Below are positions 5,519 through 7,126 of a stretch of 7,126 bases of DNA, piece after piece; within the stretch, counting starts at the first letter, position 1; each line of letters begins with the position of its first letter. The position numbers and the translations under genes are program-made. The stretch spans positions 1-7,126 of the forward strand of contig QNXT01000326.1 in the NCBI GenBank assembly GCA_003973505.1. The letters are read 5' to 3'. Below the pieces are notes generated by a model. The model saw only the letters and a program-made list of their open reading frames with translations, was not told the DNA's origin and searched no databases. Source of the DNA: Bacteroidota bacterium (GTDB lineage: Bacteria; Bacteroidota; Bacteroidia; Bacteroidales; UBA1556).

Positions 5519-7036
5519 TTAAAAACGACCAACAGCCTTACTCTTACCATAGGTTTTCCAAGCACTTGTTGTTTTACACTCGCTAGTATCAGAATTACCA
5601 TTGCTTGCTATTCCCATCTGATCAATATGATGAAGGAAAACGGTTGCAATCATAATATCCTCTTCCAATTTGGTTGCAGAAGCGTGCTCCATCAAGAAAT
5701 CTTCATTTTCTTCAATAAACTGAGTGTTATATTTACCTTTTACAAAAGGCTCACATTCCATGATACGATCTAAAAATCGAATATTGGTTTTAATACCCGT
5801 CAGTTTATAGTGTGATAAAACACGTTTCATACGATCTATAGCAGAATCGCGAGTATCGTTCCAAACAATCACTTTCGAAATCATTGGGTCGTAATGCATA
5901 GGGATGTTAAATCCTGTATACACATATCCATCATGACGAACTCCCAAACCTAATGGTTCATTTAAGTATTTAATTTCACCAGGGCTTGGCATAAAGTTAT
6001 TATCAGGGTCCTCAGCATAAATACGCACTTCAATGGCGTGACCTTTTTGACTTAAATCTTCTTGTTTATAACTTAATGGAAGGCCCGCAGCCACACGAAT
6101 TTGTTCTTTTACCAAGTCCACACCTGTTACCTCTTCGGTAATAGGATGCTCAACTTGCAAACGGGTATTCATTTCTAAGAAATAATAATTCAAATCATCA
6201 TCCACAAGAAACTCAACCGTTCCTGCACCTACATAATTTACTGCCTTGGCTGCCATAACAGCCTGCTCACCCATAATGGCACGTAATTCAGGAGTCATCA
6301 AAGGTGATGGAGTTTCTTCCACTACTTTCTGATGACGACGCTGAACTGAACATTCGCGTTCAAACAGATGAATAACATTTCCATGACTATCACCTAAAAC
6401 CTGAAATTCAATATGATGTGGATTCTCTACGAATTTTTCCACATAAACCGTATCATCGCCAAAACCGGCTAAGGCTTCTGATTTTGCAGCACGAACTCCA
6501 GGGATAATATCTTCCTCTTTTCGTACCAAACGCATACCTTTTCCTCCACCTCCAGCAGAAGCTTTAATCATCACAGGTAAGCCCACTTCCTTTACTACAC
6601 GAAGTGCATCTTCATCAGTTTCAAGATTTTCTTTCGTTCCAGGAACAACCTGAACACCCGCGTCTATCATCTTTTTACGAGCTGAAATTTTATCTCCCAT
6701 TACAGAAATAACATCTGAGGTAGGTCCAATAAATATAATCCCTTCCTCCTTACAGCGATCTGAAAACTCAGCATTCTCTGATAAAAAACCATAACCTGGA
6801 TGAATTGCATCGGCACCCGATTGTTTTGCAGCTTCGATAATTTTATCAATTACCAAATAACTTTCGCTTGATGGTGATGGTCCAATAAAATAGGTCTCAT
6901 CAGCATATTGCACATGCTTTGCGGTACGGTCTGCTTCCGAAAAAACAGCCACACTTTTAATACCCATCTCGTTACATGCACGCATTACACGAATCGCTAT
7001 TTCACCACGATTTGCAATAAGAATCTTTTTAATCAT
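5519..7036 (-). CDS. accC: Biotin carboxylase subunit of the acyl-CoA carboxylase
   Basis: An ATP-grasp enzyme that carboxylates protein-bound biotin using ATP and bicarbonate. From the chosen start (MIKKILIANRGEIA) it has 505 residues, and the motifs fall at nearly the same numbers as in E. coli AccC: IANRGEIA (7-14), HPGYGFLSEN (79-88), GDK with Lys116, the ATP-binding Gly-rich loop GGGGKGM (162-168), EMNTRLQVEHP (288-297) and Arg338 in GHAIEVRIYAED. A further in-frame ATG at 7078 would add 14 residues (MYSHFFLCNVKTNF) absent from the family, so 7036 is preferred. About 55 residues follow the point where E. coli AccC ends. They include a likely helix (LEEDIMIATVFLHHIDQ, 457-473) that resembles the helix after the carboxylase domain in PCC/MCC alpha chains. 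It is the first gene of the three-gene operon. The gene symbol is by homology; the protein serves an acyl-CoA carboxylase here and need not be the fatty-acid-synthesis AccC. Confidence 0.93.
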   Translation of the reverse strand: MIKKILIANRGEIAIRVMRACNEMGIKSVAVFSEADRTAKHVQYADETYFIGPSPSSESYLVIDKIIEAAKQSGADAIHPGYGFLSENAEFSDRCKEEGIIFIGPTSDVISVMGDKISARKKMIDAGVQVVPGTKENLETDEDALRVVKEVGLPVMIKASAGGGGKGMRLVRKEEDIIPGVRAAKSEALAGFGDDTVYVEKFVENPHHIEFQVLGDSHGNVIHLFERECSVQRRHQKVVEETPSPLMTPELRAIMGEQAVMAAKAVNYVGAGTVEFLVDDDLNYYFLEMNTRLQVEHPITEEVTGVDLVKEQIRVAAGLPLSYKQEDLSQKGHAIEVRIYAEDPDNNFMPSPGEIKYLNEPLGLGVRHDGYVYTGFNIPMHYDPMISKVIVWNDTRDSAIDRMKRVLSHYKLTGIKTNIRFLDRIMECEPFVKGKYNTQFIEENEDFLMEHASATKLEEDIMIATVFLHHIDQMGIASNGNSDTSECKTTSAWKTYGKSKAVGRF

Positions 7037-7126
7037 AAAGTTTGTTTTTACATTACATAAAAAGAAATGGCTGTACACTACAGTAAATCAATTAATTTAA
7101 CTTCGAATACAGCAATTCCTCCCCTA

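Noticed and set aside
7037..7078. Upstream start of the biotin carboxylase adding MYSHFFLCNVKTNF
   Set aside because: The family begins at M-x-K-K-I-L-I-A-N-R-G-E; the extra residues match nothing expected and are not a signal peptide.
1..7126. CRISPR array, tRNA or rRNA genes, insertion sequence transposase, phage genes
   Set aside because: No regularly spaced direct repeats, no cloverleaf or rRNA segment and no transposase or phage-like protein were seen on either strand.

Overview
The window looks like chromosomal DNA from a member of the Bacteroidota. The reasons are an AT-rich sequence, gene starts with A-rich leaders and no Shine-Dalgarno box, a TonB C-terminal domain of the type common in this phylum, an RsmA with an NFPY catalytic motif, and a three-gene acyl-CoA carboxylase operon of a type common in the phylum. 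I cannot place it below phylum from sequence reading alone.

Layout from left to right. Positions 1-297 (+) hold the 3' end of a TonB-domain gene cut by the window edge. It converges on a minus-strand cluster read from 3021 down to 356: an extended SDR (NAD(P)-dependent epimerase/dehydratase family), an ATP-cone/PD-(D/E)XK nuclease fusion, and rsmA (16S rRNA dimethyladenosine transferase). The gaps are 10 and 25 bp, so these three are probably one transcript. Positions 3022-3430 carry no credible gene but are packed with inverted repeats: two hairpins sharing a conserved tip in opposite orientation, a strong bidirectional terminator, and a 126-nt palindrome that includes the stop codon of the next gene.

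Positions 3431-7036 (-) are a second operon, transcribed as biotin carboxylase, then biotin carrier protein, then carboxyltransferase, with gaps of 18 and 24 bp. Together these form a complete biotin-dependent acyl-CoA carboxylase, most likely propionyl-CoA carboxylase, which makes methylmalonyl-CoA. No membrane decarboxylase subunits follow the carboxyltransferase, which favours a soluble carboxylase over a sodium-pumping methylmalonyl-CoA decarboxylase. The carboxylase genes themselves are ordinary.

The parts that merit attention are the palindrome-stacked intergenic region, the ATP-cone nuclease sitting beside housekeeping genes, a dispersed-repeat-like sequence that supplies the SDR's C-terminus, and the likely splitting of the carboxylase BT domain over two genes. 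I did not find a convincing new defence or mobile system; the hairpin pair is the best candidate for something undescribed.
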